Origin: a virus
Direction: 5' to 3' (one strand)
Virus record (IMG/VR): IMGVR_UViG_3300005605_000002
Location: 1-64,000 of that record
DNA length: 64,000 bases
The notes under the pieces were generated by a model. It did no database searches, had not been told where the DNA came from, and saw only the letters and a program-made list of their open reading frames with translations. The position numbers and the translations under genes were made by a program. This document shows positions 1-7,948 of this stretch, piece after piece; within the stretch, counting starts at the first letter, position 1, and the number at the start of each line of letters is the position of its first letter.

Positions 1-1
1 T

Positions 2-748
2 CGTAAATATCATAATCCAAACTTTACAGTTACATTTGATTGTGCAAGTCCTTTCTTAGCAACTGCAAATGGACAAGTTTATATTCAAACAGAAACAGAA
101 GATAGATCTAAATGGGTGTATCGAATGGTGCCGAGTGTTGATGATAAGAAATATGCTACAGATTCTCGTTTATTTAAAGATGCAGTATTACAAGATGGTA
201 TATTTAAAAACTTTGAAGATTCTCCTATAACGGACGGATTAAAAGTTTCAGATATATGTTATTATAAGCCCGGGGACCTAAATAAGATAGGTAAAGAAGG
301 AAAAACTAGTTGGGATTCATTTAGTTATGCAATTCAAATGGGGCATAACGTTTGGCATCATATTAATGCTGTACAAGAAGCAAATAGACAATATGACAAT
401 GGTGTAATTCCTAAAATGTTAGTTGAAGAAAAATTTGATAGGACTTATTTCAAAGATGTCGTTGAGGCAATATTTGCAACTAGTAACAAAGATGAAGCAA
501 ATGCAGTAATAGAAGAATATAATCGATTTTGGTTATCTATTATTGGTACTAGAGGTGCAACGGGTAAAAAGACTATTAACTCAAGTACATTTTATAAGAA
601 TCTTTTTTATGAAGGTGATGACATTAACAGTACTGAAGATGATTCTGATAATGAACCCGAGTTACAAGAAAGCAAGTTGGAGGAACTTGAAAATGAACAA
701 GAGCAAGGAACAGAAGAGATTAGAGAACGAACACCGTTATCTACATAA
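2..748 (+). CDS. TGT/DpdA-like transglycosylase, 5'-truncated
   Basis: The reading frame is open to the left edge, so only the last 248 residues are present and the true start lies outside the window. Residues 12-27 of the visible part (FDCASPFLATANGQVY) align with the tRNA-guanine transglycosylase signature FDCxxPTRNARNGxxF; D13 would be the nucleophile and N23-G24 the conserved NG, but the arginines are replaced. Phage TGT relatives (DpdA) exchange guanine for 7-deazaguanines in DNA. folE, queE, QueD-like and QueC-like genes in the same window fit that role. The C-terminal 50 residues are acidic and probably disordered. DpdA rather than TGT is inference from context. Confidence 0.5.
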   Translation, partial: RKYHNPNFTVTFDCASPFLATANGQVYIQTETEDRSKWVYRMVPSVDDKKYATDSRLFKDAVLQDGIFKNFEDSPITDGLKVSDICYYKPGDLNKIGKEGKTSWDSFSYAIQMGHNVWHHINAVQEANRQYDNGVIPKMLVEEKFDRTYFKDVVEAIFATSNKDEANAVIEEYNRFWLSIIGTRGATGKKTINSSTFYKNLFYEGDDINSTEDDSDNEPELQESKLEELENEQEQGTEEIRERTPLST

Positions 749-890
749 CAAAGTAGAACAAATGGAAAACGAACGTGAAGAAAACGCCTACAGAGGTTGG
801 CAAACAAAAGAATTAATAAAAAGGCATAAAAAATTAAAACTTAAGGTCAAAGATCAAATAGAAAAATTGGCAAAATTCATGAAAAAATAA
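693..890 (+). CDS. Small DUF465/YdcH-like basic coiled-coil protein
   Basis: This 65-residue protein starts at ATG 693 behind a GGAGG at 679-683 (9-nt spacing), inside the end of the upstream gene (56-nt overlap). The LENEHRYLHNKVEQ segment followed by an ELIKRHKKLKLKVKDQIEKL helix has the layout of DUF465/YdcH proteins (E-H-R-xLH near the N-terminus, then KxxKLxLKDxI). It is lysine- and glutamate-rich and predicted to be a helical hairpin. The frame extends further upstream to 543, but that part is only the shadow of the first gene. The role of the family is unknown. Confidence 0.65.
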   Translation: MNKSKEQKRLENEHRYLHNKVEQMENEREENAYRGWQTKELIKRHKKLKLKVKDQIEKLAKFMKK

Positions 891-893
891 TGC

Positions 894-921
894 TTGACTT
901 ATTGCTGTTTTCTGTTATAAT
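894..921 (+). promoter_or_regulatory. Sigma70-type promoter, TTGACT-16-TATAAT
   Basis: TTGACT at 894-899 and TATAAT at 916-921 are separated by 16 bp in the 82-bp gap before the gene at 973. This is one of five near-consensus host-type promoters on the plus strand, most likely an early promoter read by host sigma70 RNA polymerase. Confidence 0.75.
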
Positions 922-972
922 TATAGAATAGTAAAGGTATAAAAACACTTAGGCAAACAAAAGGACAAGACA

Positions 973-1266
973 ATGAAGACATTTATGCTACTCTTAGCAT
1001 TCACACTAACTGAACCAGATGGTACACAACGAGATGAAATTGTGAATGTTCTTTCACGACACTTCGATTCAAAACCCGAATGTACTGAATTTGTTCTTGA
1101 TTGGGAGGAAACTATTAGGTCACGTGGATTAGATGCTGTACAAAATATGCTTAGAAAAGACTGGAAAGTTGAATTGACGCATATTGGTTGTGCAGAAAAA
1201 CCCGACTTTAAAAAGATTACTTCTGTAGATCATCAAGTACAAGAAGATCCTGAAATGGGAAGATAA
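973..1266 (+). CDS. Hypothetical phage protein (97 aa)
   Basis: I do not recognise this protein. It starts at ATG 973 after an AAGGAC ribosome-binding site and is the first gene after the promoter at 894-921. The first dozen residues (MKTFMLLLAFTL) are hydrophobic but run into an acidic segment without a clear signal-peptide cleavage site, so they could equally be a buried beta strand. Three cysteines (C37, C71 and nearby) are scattered. The stop overlaps the next start (TAATG), so it is translationally coupled to the 183-residue protein that follows. Confidence 0.7.
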   Translation: MKTFMLLLAFTLTEPDGTQRDEIVNVLSRHFDSKPECTEFVLDWEETIRSRGLDAVQNMLRKDWKVELTHIGCAEKPDFKKITSVDHQVQEDPEMGR

Positions 1267-1817
1267 TGGAACGTATATATACAAGCGGTACAAAAACAGA
1301 TGTAACATATTTTACTGGGTTTGAAGTAGAAAAAACTCCAGCATATGATATGGATACATTATTTGTAGTTGGTCCTCAACCCGTAGACGAAATTATTGAT
1401 CAGGCTGAGCATTTCGGTTCTCAACACATTTATTTGGGTGCGAACCAAAGTTTTCATATAGATCTTATGCAACGACATCCGGGAGAAGTAGAGTTGTGGA
1501 ATAAGATTATAAATCCTTTACTAGAAAAAAATTATTGGGTAACCTTAGATTATGATATTAAATATCATGAATGGGTACTTGATAATGATTGGAATTCAGA
1601 AGATAAATTTATTTCACAGATTAGCATAAAATTACCAGATATTCATCATTTAAATTATAATGCTTGTATTAAACTCGATGATACAGACTTTAATCATAGC
1701 AATCCTGGTGTTTGGATACACCAAGTACATGATTTGATGGATCGTAAAAAATTTACAGGTTGGGATTCGTACTCAAAAGACGAACCTGTAAAGGTTGACA
1801 CAGAAACAAAAAGGTAG
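1266..1817 (+). CDS. Hypothetical phage protein (183 aa)
   Basis: No family is recognised. The start overlaps the previous stop by one base (TAATG), and GGGAAG just upstream can serve as the ribosome-binding site. The protein is acidic and mixed alpha/beta. The N-terminal half alternates strands and helices (LFVVGPQPVDEIIDQ, HIYLGANQSFH) like a small Rossmann-type sandwich, and the C-terminal half is rich in Asp, His and Trp. It sits directly upstream of the QueD-like gene in one operon; a link to nucleotide metabolism is only contextual. Confidence 0.7.
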   Translation: MERIYTSGTKTDVTYFTGFEVEKTPAYDMDTLFVVGPQPVDEIIDQAEHFGSQHIYLGANQSFHIDLMQRHPGEVELWNKIINPLLEKNYWVTLDYDIKYHEWVLDNDWNSEDKFISQISIKLPDIHHLNYNACIKLDDTDFNHSNPGVWIHQVHDLMDRKKFTGWDSYSKDEPVKVDTETKR

Positions 1818-1823
1818 TATACT

Positions 1824-2240
1824 ATGAGTACAATGGACACAATAGGCAAAGAAAAAATTATGCGAACATCAAAACGTATGATCTGGGTTACATTCCGCAA
1901 AGAAGGGATACATAAGTATCCGGCGGCACTTGATGATCCAAAATTAGCAACGGGAGATAAGTTTGATGTATCCTTTTTAGGATATCCACACAGACATATT
2001 TTTCATTTTAAAATAGCAATTACAGTATTCCATGATGATCGGGATATTGAATTTATACAATTTAAAAGATGGTTGGAGGAACTATATGAAGGGGAACTAG
2101 ATGTAGACTACAAATCTTGTGAGATGATGGCGGACGACTTATATGAAAAAGTAGCTGACCGTTATCCAGGTAGAGAAGTACACATTGACATTTCTGAAGA
2201 TGGTGAAAATGGTTGCCATGTTCAATATGCACATAGCTAA
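1824..2240 (+). CDS. QueD-like T-fold protein (putative 6-carboxytetrahydropterin synthase)
   Basis: The order of motifs follows QueD/PTPS T-fold enzymes: EGIHKYP at 27-33 matches the EAAHRLP strand, HRH at 56-58 matches HGH, IEFIQFKRWLEELY matches the DFxxLK helix, CEMMADDLY matches the PTxEnlA helix, and SEDGENG supplies the C-terminal glutamate (E125). Thus H30, H56 and H58 could bind zinc. The catalytic cysteine usually just before HGH is absent. QueD turns dihydroneopterin triphosphate, the FolE product, into the QueE substrate, so it would fill the gap between folE and queE here. ATG 1824 is chosen because AAGG lies 9 nt upstream; ATG 1860 is an alternative. Moderate confidence in the fold, lower in activity. 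Confidence 0.45.
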   Translation: MSTMDTIGKEKIMRTSKRMIWVTFRKEGIHKYPAALDDPKLATGDKFDVSFLGYPHRHIFHFKIAITVFHDDRDIEFIQFKRWLEELYEGELDVDYKSCEMMADDLYEKVADRYPGREVHIDISEDGENGCHVQYAHS

Positions 2241-2257
2241 ATGAAGGAGAACACATT

Positions 2258-2479
2258 GTGGGCTATTTTGCGAATCGACCCGACGTAGTACAGATCTTTG
2301 ATGATCTAGATAAGTTAAGAGACTTTTGTCGCTTTGAAGGATATAAGTTCGACGAACGCGATTTATATAACAAAAAGTCAAGAGTTTGGCAGGCATTTTT
2401 AGATCCTGAAAAAGCTCGAAGAGAAAGAGCGGCTAGAAGCCGTCAACGAAGGAATAAACATAACCATAGGAAATCATAA
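2258..2479 (+). CDS. Small basic conserved phage protein (73 aa)
   Basis: This starts at GTG 2258, fixed by AAGGAGA at 2244-2250 seven bases upstream. The N-terminal half (YFANRPDVVQIFDDLD) is of a type I recall as conserved in T4-like cyanophages. The C-terminal 25 residues are strongly basic (RRERAARSRQRRNKHNHRK), which suggests nucleic-acid binding. Function is unknown. It lies in the operon between the QueD-like gene and a glycosyltransferase. Confidence 0.7.
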   Translation: MGYFANRPDVVQIFDDLDKLRDFCRFEGYKFDERDLYNKKSRVWQAFLDPEKARRERAARSRQRRNKHNHRKS

Positions 2480-2481
2480 GC

Positions 2482-3543
2482 ATGACAATTTTTATAGTAG
2501 ATATTGAAGCAGTTGATACACGTTATACAAAACAATGGAAAGAACATCTTCCAGTACAACTTCAAAATTCTACTGGTGCAAATGATATTACTGTGGAAGT
2601 TATTTCCGGTGGAGAGACCCCTCAGGCTACAACGCCTGGGGCCTTTCTTAATTTTGGTGGGACTAATGTTTATAAAAGTAAACAATTAGAAACAATAGGC
2701 GAAATGTTTTGTGCAGGAAAAGTTAAAGATAATGATTATTTCCTTTATACTGATGCTTGGAATCCTACAGTTATACAACTGCGTTATATGGCAGAACTAT
2801 TAGGTATTAATATTCGCATTGGTGGTCTTTGGCATGCGGGTAGTTATGACCCGGCAGACTTTTTAGGCAGATTGATTGGCGATAGACCTTGGGTTAGACA
2901 TGCTGAAAAAAGTATGTATGAATGTTATAACGATAACTTTTTTGCTACAGATTTTCATATCGATATGTTTTTAAATACATTTCATGATGTTGATAAAACA
3001 AAAACACATCGTGTAGGTTGGCCTATGGAATATCTAGCACATAGTTTAGATAGTTATAAAAATATGCCTAAAGAAAATTTAATTCTTTTTCCACATAGAA
3101 TCGCACCAGAAAAGCAACCAGATATATTTAGAGAATTAAAAACAGAATTACCTGATTATGAATTCATTGTATGTCAAGATCAACAACTTACAAAAAATGA
3201 ATATCACAACTTGTTAGGTCGTGCTAAAATTGTGTTTAGTGCTAACTTACAAGAAACATTAGGTATTAGTTGGTATGAAGGTGCATTGGTTGATACAATT
3301 CCAATGGTTCCAGATCGATTAAGTTATAAAGAAATGGGACTACCAGCATTTAAATATCCATCAGAATGGACTACAACATTTAAATCTTATACGCACCATA
3401 AAGCAGAAGTTAGAGAAAGAATTATTGACTATATTGAAAATTACGATAAGTATCTTCCTTTAATACAAAAGCAGGTTGCTAAATTGAAAACAGATTATTT
3501 TAGCGGTAAAAAACTTTATAAGGAAATATGTAATGACAATTGA
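2482..3543 (+). CDS. GT-B-type glycosyltransferase (GT4-like)
   Basis: The C-terminal half has the second Rossmann domain of GT-B glycosyltransferases: NLILFPHRIAPEKQPDIF matches the loop that opens the donor-binding domain, IVFSANLQETLGISWYEGAL resembles the GT4 segment with the donor-binding glutamate, and TIPMVPDRLSY follows as in family 4 enzymes. The N-terminal half is less typical. Donor and acceptor cannot be read from sequence; phage GTs modify DNA, virion proteins or host surface glycans. It starts at ATG 2482, three bases after the previous stop, and its 3' end overlaps the next gene by 11 nt. Confidence 0.7.
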   Translation: MTIFIVDIEAVDTRYTKQWKEHLPVQLQNSTGANDITVEVISGGETPQATTPGAFLNFGGTNVYKSKQLETIGEMFCAGKVKDNDYFLYTDAWNPTVIQLRYMAELLGINIRIGGLWHAGSYDPADFLGRLIGDRPWVRHAEKSMYECYNDNFFATDFHIDMFLNTFHDVDKTKTHRVGWPMEYLAHSLDSYKNMPKENLILFPHRIAPEKQPDIFRELKTELPDYEFIVCQDQQLTKNEYHNLLGRAKIVFSANLQETLGISWYEGALVDTIPMVPDRLSYKEMGLPAFKYPSEWTTTFKSYTHHKAEVRERIIDYIENYDKYLPLIQKQVAKLKTDYFSGKKLYKEICNDN

Positions 3544-3880
3544 TACAAAAATCTTACCAAAAACACCTATTAACATATCATATGATACTAAGCCTTCCAT
3601 AGCTTCAATTGATAACGAGTATACTATTTCATTTGATAGTACTACAATGGTTGATAATCCATCTAGTACTGTTACATATAATAATAGTTCACCTATTAGT
3701 ATAAACTTAAATGATGATCCATTAGGTACTGAATGGACTAGAAAGATGTTTGATTGGCCATCGGAAGTAGTTATTAAAGATATGATTACTAAGTACCCTG
3801 GTCTTAAAGTACAATATGAAAAATTTATGACTGTATATAACTTAGTTAAAGATGATTACACATATGAAGGCGACGAATGA
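3533..3880 (+). CDS. Hypothetical protein with Ser/Thr-rich N-terminus (115 aa)
   Basis: The first 60 residues are low-complexity and rich in Ser, Thr, Asn and Asp (STTMVDNPSSTVTYNNSS), likely extended or beta-rich. The last 45 form a compact helical region (WPSEVVIKDMITKYPGL, YEKFMTVYNLVKDDY). No family is recognised. It overlaps the glycosyltransferase by 11 nt and the cupin gene by 4 nt, so it is co-translated with both. Its Ser/Thr-rich stretch could be a glycosylation target, but that is speculation. Confidence 0.65.
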   Translation: MTIDTKILPKTPINISYDTKPSIASIDNEYTISFDSTTMVDNPSSTVTYNNSSPISINLNDDPLGTEWTRKMFDWPSEVVIKDMITKYPGLKVQYEKFMTVYNLVKDDYTYEGDE

Positions 3881-4317
3881 TTAAGTGGTTTAAAAATAGA
3901 AAAAGAATTATATACGACCGTAATCATAAAAAAGACTATTTGATTCGGTATTACTTGTTCTTGAAAGATCGAAAGAAGTTCCCGTTTAATGTAACATTAC
4001 ATAAAATTTTAAAAAGTGATGTAGACGATTTACATGATCATCCATGGAATTATTCTACATTAATTTTAAAAGGTGGATATTACGAACATACACCTGAAGG
4101 TAAATTTTGGCGTGGTCCAGGACACTTTCGTAGATCTAAAGCAACTGATTTACACCGTCTTGAATTACAACGAGATAAAGACGGAAATGAAATTCCGTGT
4201 TGGTCATTGTTTATTATGGGCAAACAGCAACGAGAATGGGGATTCATAAAAGCAATAAAAGGTAGATATACTTGGATACATAATGACAAGTACTTAAAGG
4301 AAAAATACGACTTATGA
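3877..4317 (+). CDS. Cupin-fold protein
   Basis: The segment 52-71 (LHDHPWNYSTLILKGGYYEH) is a cupin metal motif: H53 and H55, a glycine pair, then E70. LHRLEL at 92-97 supplies the third histidine, H93, and SLFIMGKQQREWGF is a late cupin strand. The protein is 146 residues, a single cupin domain. Such phage cupins are uncharacterised; dioxygenase, epimerase or sugar-binding roles are all possible. ATGA overlaps couple it to the genes on both sides, placing it between the Ser/Thr-rich protein and a 2OG oxygenase. Confidence 0.75.
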   Translation: MIKWFKNRKRIIYDRNHKKDYLIRYYLFLKDRKKFPFNVTLHKILKSDVDDLHDHPWNYSTLILKGGYYEHTPEGKFWRGPGHFRRSKATDLHRLELQRDKDGNEIPCWSLFIMGKQQREWGFIKAIKGRYTWIHNDKYLKEKYDL

Positions 4318-5015
4318 TTGTAAATAAATATATAAACGACCAAGTTACAGTATATGATGATGTATTTTCTATTGAAAAAATTAGAGAACTAGAAGTAGAA
4401 AATTCAAGTTTACTTTTTAGTTTTGGAGCATATGATAATAAAGAAAATCCTGTTCCAACAGGACTGGCTTGTGAAGGAATAACACATACAGAAACTTTTA
4501 AATTGTTATGGAAGTTTTGTGAAGAACATTGTCCAGAACTTAACGGACTAGCTCTTTTTAAATCTTCTTGCAATATCTTTGCACCTAGCGAAAACGCATA
4601 CTATCATATTGATGATAGTGACCCAAAAGCAATGACACTATTATTTTATCCACAAACTTTTTGGGATATTAATGAAGGAGGTGAAACTAAAATTTTAATA
4701 GATCCTAAAAAGATTATTCATAGTATAGCACCGATTCCAGGACGTATTATGACGTTCCCAGGTACAATGTCGCATACAGCAACAGGGTTACGAGGTAGAC
4801 AACGTTTTACACCTACATTAAAGTTTGTGTCACAAGAGGTGATGAACAAGCGAAGAGACGAGTGGCTTAAAACACCTTTAAAATATCCAGGTAATGGAAT
4901 AGAAGGTCGTACACCAAACGATAAAATAAAGATTGTAAAATGCAAGAAACAAGAACCTAAAAATAGATTAGAACAAATGGCATCATTAACTCATGATCCA
5001 ATTGCTCATTGTTAA
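4314..5015 (+). CDS. 2OG-Fe(II) oxygenase, prolyl-4-hydroxylase type
   Basis: The catalytic triad and cosubstrate residue are visible: H98-x-D100 in AYYHIDDSD, distal H154 in FPGTMSHTATG, and R164 in GRQRFTPTLKF ten residues later, the standard spacing for 2-oxoglutarate binding. The double-stranded beta-helix core spans about residues 85-175; a lysine-rich tail follows. The enzyme would hydroxylate a protein or small molecule using Fe(II), O2 and 2-oxoglutarate. These P4H-like proteins are common in marine T4-like phages with unknown substrates. It overlaps the cupin gene by 4 nt. Confidence 0.85.
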   Translation: MIVNKYINDQVTVYDDVFSIEKIRELEVENSSLLFSFGAYDNKENPVPTGLACEGITHTETFKLLWKFCEEHCPELNGLALFKSSCNIFAPSENAYYHIDDSDPKAMTLLFYPQTFWDINEGGETKILIDPKKIIHSIAPIPGRIMTFPGTMSHTATGLRGRQRFTPTLKFVSQEVMNKRRDEWLKTPLKYPGNGIEGRTPNDKIKIVKCKKQEPKNRLEQMASLTHDPIAHC

Positions 5016-5024
5016 GGATTATAA

Positions 5025-5507
5025 ATGATTAAAAAACATTACTACAGTTGGACTAACATAGAAAATATGTGCAAACAAATTGTGCTTGGTATGTACAAAG
5101 ATAAATGGATACCTGATTACATTGTAGGTATTACAAGAGGTGGAAACATACCTGCGGCTATATTAAGTAATATGTTAGATATTAGATGCGAATCATTAAA
5201 AGTTGCATTACGTGATCATAAAAGAAAAAATGAATCTAATACATGGATGGCTGAAGATGCTGTTGCAAAAAGAAAAAATATTTTAGTAGTAGACGACATT
5301 AATGATACAGGTGCTACATTTAAATGGATTAAACATGATTGGTGTATTAATGATAATATGGACAATGTTCGCTTTGCAGTTTTAACTGAAAATTTATCAA
5401 GTGAGTTTGAGGAAGTTAAGTATTGGGCTCATGAAGTAAACAAAGCTGAAGAAGATGTATGGTTAGTATATCCATGGGAGAATGTTGGAAGTTATAAAGA
5501 TGACTAA
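5025..5507 (+). CDS. Type I phosphoribosyltransferase
   Basis: The PRPP-binding motif VVDDINDTGAT lies at 88-98, preceded by the PPi-loop region IVGITRGGNIPAA at 33-45. The length (160 aa) fits xanthine/hypoxanthine-type purine phosphoribosyltransferases. It would join a purine base to PRPP to give a nucleoside monophosphate, i.e. salvage during infection. The base specificity cannot be read off. In the context of preQ0 genes it might handle a 7-deazapurine, but that is inference. The next gene starts inside its last codons. Confidence 0.85.
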   Translation: MIKKHYYSWTNIENMCKQIVLGMYKDKWIPDYIVGITRGGNIPAAILSNMLDIRCESLKVALRDHKRKNESNTWMAEDAVAKRKNILVVDDINDTGATFKWIKHDWCINDNMDNVRFAVLTENLSSEFEEVKYWAHEVNKAEEDVWLVYPWENVGSYKDD

Positions 5508-5718
5508 TGTTGTACAATTTACTAAAAAGAAAGAAGTTTTCGTTTTAAAGTTTAAAACAAGTGATGTGATTTCATTTACTAAAGATGATTCACATAATGA
5601 TATAATGTTAGAAGTACAACAAAATAAAGGTACTGCATGGGTACCAGCACTTAATCGTAATGAAGCCCGTAAACGATTACATTCAATGATGAGTGTACTT
5701 GAGTGGGAAGAGGAGTAA
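5500..5718 (+). CDS. Small hypothetical protein (72 aa)
   Basis: ATG 5500 is preferred (protein begins MTNVVQFTKKKEVF) because the earlier ATG at 5482 has its GGGAG only one base away. It overlaps the phosphoribosyltransferase by 8 nt. The sequence alternates short beta strands and a final basic helix (EARKRLHSMMSVLEW). I recognise no domain. It is coupled to the HIT gene, whose ribosome-binding site AGGAG (5711-5715) lies over its stop codon. Confidence 0.6.
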   Translation: MTNVVQFTKKKEVFVLKFKTSDVISFTKDDSHNDIMLEVQQNKGTAWVPALNRNEARKRLHSMMSVLEWEEE

Positions 5719-5720
5719 CA

Positions 5721-6113
5721 ATGGAATTAACTGAAACGCCGTGGTATAAATCTGGAGAAGTTGTAATTGATACACGACACTTTATTGTATATAAAGACAA
5801 ATATCCTGTTACTGAAGGCCATGTCCTTATCGTGCCTAAGACACGTGACTGGCCAGGATTAGAAAAGGCTTACAAGGCCGCTTACCAATGGGGATATGAT
5901 TGGGTAGAAAGAGGTTATTGTGATGCTTTTAATATTGGTCAGAATTGTGGAGAAGCCGCTGGACAAACAATTGACTATCCGCACATTCATTTAATTCCTA
6001 GACGTAAATCAGATATGAAAGACCCAACAGGTGGTGTACGCCATGCTATTCCAGAAAAAGGCAATTATAAGAAACACGAACCAGACCCCCAACAAATGAG
6101 GTTGTTTGAATGA
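5721..6113 (+). CDS. HIT-family nucleotide hydrolase/transferase
   Basis: HIT hallmarks are present: EGHVLIVPK at 32-40 and the histidine motif at 83-95 (TIDYPHIHLIPRR). H88 should be the catalytic nucleotidyl-acceptor histidine and H90 the third His; the first His of HxHxH is replaced by Tyr86, an unusual change. NCGEAAGQ before it matches the NxGxxAGQ strand. HIT enzymes cleave nucleoside phosphoramidates, ApnA or adenylylated substrates. ATG 5721 is the start given AGGAG five bases upstream; a GTG at 5703 would place that site inside the coding region. Confidence 0.85.
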   Translation: MELTETPWYKSGEVVIDTRHFIVYKDKYPVTEGHVLIVPKTRDWPGLEKAYKAAYQWGYDWVERGYCDAFNIGQNCGEAAGQTIDYPHIHLIPRRKSDMKDPTGGVRHAIPEKGNYKKHEPDPQQMRLFE

Positions 6114-6988
6114 GAATTGCCGCACTAGGTTGTAGTCATACTTGTGGATATCATATAGCTAATATGCCTGCTGATGATAATACACCATTAAATTATGAAA
6201 CTTGGCCATTCTCAGGTAGATGGAATGATAACAACTGGGCTGAATATTATATTAATAGTAAAGACGCTGACGGTGTTATATTTGCAAACCCTTCTAACGG
6301 TTGGTGGGAATATAGCGAGTGGTTAACTTTCCTTTTTAGAAAATATGATGATATTAAAGAAGTTATAGTACAAAACACATACTGGAATCGTTTTAGAGTT
6401 ACTTGGGTAGAACCACCGGACTATGAGAACATTATTCAATTAGAAGATTTATTTTTTAAAGAAACAACAAAAGGAAAGATCGATTGTTGGAGTAAACACA
6501 TGTCAAAACAAGAACGTAACTTATCATTGTTTAAAGCATTTGATATGCCGTTACAAGTCCATGCAATTGATATGCAAAAGAAACCAGAATTAGAAATAGA
6601 AACGAAACCATCCTTTCATTGGAAGACTCCGGACTTAAGAGATACTTCATATATGCAAGTAAAAACTTGGATGGAAATTTACAGTTTAAAGAACCAACGA
6701 GAATGGTTTAAAGAAATGTATATTTTACAAACTCTTTGTAAAGAATACGGAGCCGAACTAAAGCTGTTCGGACTAAATGACTTAACTTGGATACCACCTC
6801 AAATGAACGACTTTTATACATTTGATACTATGCAAGTTGCAAAAGATTCTGTAAACGATTGGTTTTTACAGAATAAACAGATTGATGTTTCGAAGCATAC
6901 CAAGGATGGTGAACATTTAAATGAAGAAATTCACCGCATGATTGCTTTAGAATATCTACCATCGCAATTTAAAAAAGGAGAAGTATAA
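6110..6988 (+). CDS. SGNH-hydrolase-like phage protein (292 aa)
   Basis: The protein opens with MRIAALGCSHTCGYH, the GxSxT block I of SGNH/GDSL hydrolases in its phage form (GCSHT), and ends with KDGEHLNEEIHRMIA, matching block V (DGxHLN) with catalytic Asp and His. Residues between are Trp-rich and lack clear blocks II and III. SGNH enzymes remove or transfer acyl groups, often acetyl groups on sugars. Two more SGNH-type proteins occur at 35139-35969 and 38472-39398. It overlaps the HIT gene by 4 nt. Confidence 0.65.
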   Translation: MRIAALGCSHTCGYHIANMPADDNTPLNYETWPFSGRWNDNNWAEYYINSKDADGVIFANPSNGWWEYSEWLTFLFRKYDDIKEVIVQNTYWNRFRVTWVEPPDYENIIQLEDLFFKETTKGKIDCWSKHMSKQERNLSLFKAFDMPLQVHAIDMQKKPELEIETKPSFHWKTPDLRDTSYMQVKTWMEIYSLKNQREWFKEMYILQTLCKEYGAELKLFGLNDLTWIPPQMNDFYTFDTMQVAKDSVNDWFLQNKQIDVSKHTKDGEHLNEEIHRMIALEYLPSQFKKGEV

Positions 6989-7185
6989 TGCGAGATAAAC
7001 TCTTAAACGCCTTTAAGGCGCAAATGGAGGGTAATATTGCCAAGTCAGTAGCGAATGTTGAGGTATTACTTACCAATCCTACTGGAGTAGGAGACCATCC
7101 GGATGTAATCGGTACTATTGGTACTGAGATGGAAAACATTGCCAAGTATAATGATATGCTAGAAATGGCTAACAAACATTTTTAA
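6988..7185 (+). CDS. Small conserved phage protein (65 aa)
   Basis: This starts at ATG 6988, sharing one base with the previous stop (TAATG), with AAGGAG just upstream. The protein is predicted to be two helices (MRDKLLNAFKAQMEGNIAKS and MENIAKYNDMLEMANKHF) joined by a Gly/Pro-rich loop. I recall similar small proteins in T4-like cyanophages but no function. It is the last gene before the promoter at 7191. Confidence 0.7.
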   Translation: MRDKLLNAFKAQMEGNIAKSVANVEVLLTNPTGVGDHPDVIGTIGTEMENIAKYNDMLEMANKHF

Positions 7186-7190
7186 AGTAC

Positions 7191-7219
7191 TTGACAATAA
7201 CCTAAATATACAGTATAAT
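7191..7219 (+). promoter_or_regulatory. Consensus sigma70 promoter, TTGACA-17-TATAAT
   Basis: TTGACA at 7191-7196 and TATAAT at 7214-7219 with an ideal 17-bp spacer lie in the 82-bp gap before folE. The bases after the -10 (AGTATATTAA) resemble those after the promoter at 12496. A perfect-consensus promoter in an AT-rich phage suggests strong early transcription by host polymerase. Confidence 0.85.
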
Positions 7220-7267
7220 AGTATATTAATTAATGGCAATCCACTGCCTTAACATCGGAGAACAGAT

Positions 7268-7948
7268 TTGGAAAAGATAAGTGATATAATAAGACAACGT
7301 CTAGTAAAAGCAGGTGAACGGTTTCATTCCAACGATAACATTAGTAAGTTTGTACACGAAGGAGAAATAGCTTTACTGCAAGATGAAGTCGCAGAGGCAT
7401 TTCGTGATGTATTAGACGCACTAGTAATTGATACTGAACACGATCATAATACCAACGATACTGCTAGACGAGTAGCAAAGATGTATGTCAGAGAAATATT
7501 TTCTGGCAGATTTAAACCTAGACCTGCTATTACTAGTTTTCCAAATATGGGTTACAAATCACTGTACACGAGTGGGCCTATAAGTATTAGGTCCACTTGT
7601 GCCCACCATTTTCAGAATATTGTAGGTAATGCATGGATAGGTATTGTACCTGAAGAAGAAGTTATTGGTCTTAGTAAGTTTAATAGACTAGTACACCATA
7701 TTGCAGAACGCCCACAAATACAAGAAGAAATGACGACTGAGATTGCAAACGAATTAGTTAGGTTTGCAAAAACACCTAATGTAGCAGTAGTAGTAAAAGC
7801 AGAACATCATTGCATGACACAACGTGGAGTTAAAGAACACGAGAGTGATATGACTACTGCTATTATGCTTGGTGCATTTAGCGAAGATCCAGCACTAAAA
7901 CAAGAATTTTATGACATCTGTTTAAGCATGAAAGGACATTCAAAATGA
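7268..7948 (+). CDS. folE: GTP cyclohydrolase I
   Basis: The zinc ligands match E. coli FolE almost position for position: C111 and H114 in STCAHH, and C182 in EHHCM; QRGVKEHESDMTT follows as in the family. Length (226 aa) is normal. FolE converts GTP to dihydroneopterin triphosphate, the first step of both folate and preQ0 synthesis. The start is TTG 7268, fixed by GGAG at 7257-7260 seven bases upstream. It follows a consensus promoter and precedes queE, so in this phage it most likely feeds 7-deazaguanine synthesis. Confidence 0.95.
   Translation: MEKISDIIRQRLVKAGERFHSNDNISKFVHEGEIALLQDEVAEAFRDVLDALVIDTEHDHNTNDTARRVAKMYVREIFSGRFKPRPAITSFPNMGYKSLYTSGPISIRSTCAHHFQNIVGNAWIGIVPEEEVIGLSKFNRLVHHIAERPQIQEEMTTEIANELVRFAKTPNVAVVVKAEHHCMTQRGVKEHESDMTTAIMLGAFSEDPALKQEFYDICLSMKGHSK

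Noticed and set aside
543-692. N-terminal extension of the small DUF465-like gene
   Set aside because: It lies wholly in another frame of the upstream gene; GGAGG at 679 sets the start at 693.
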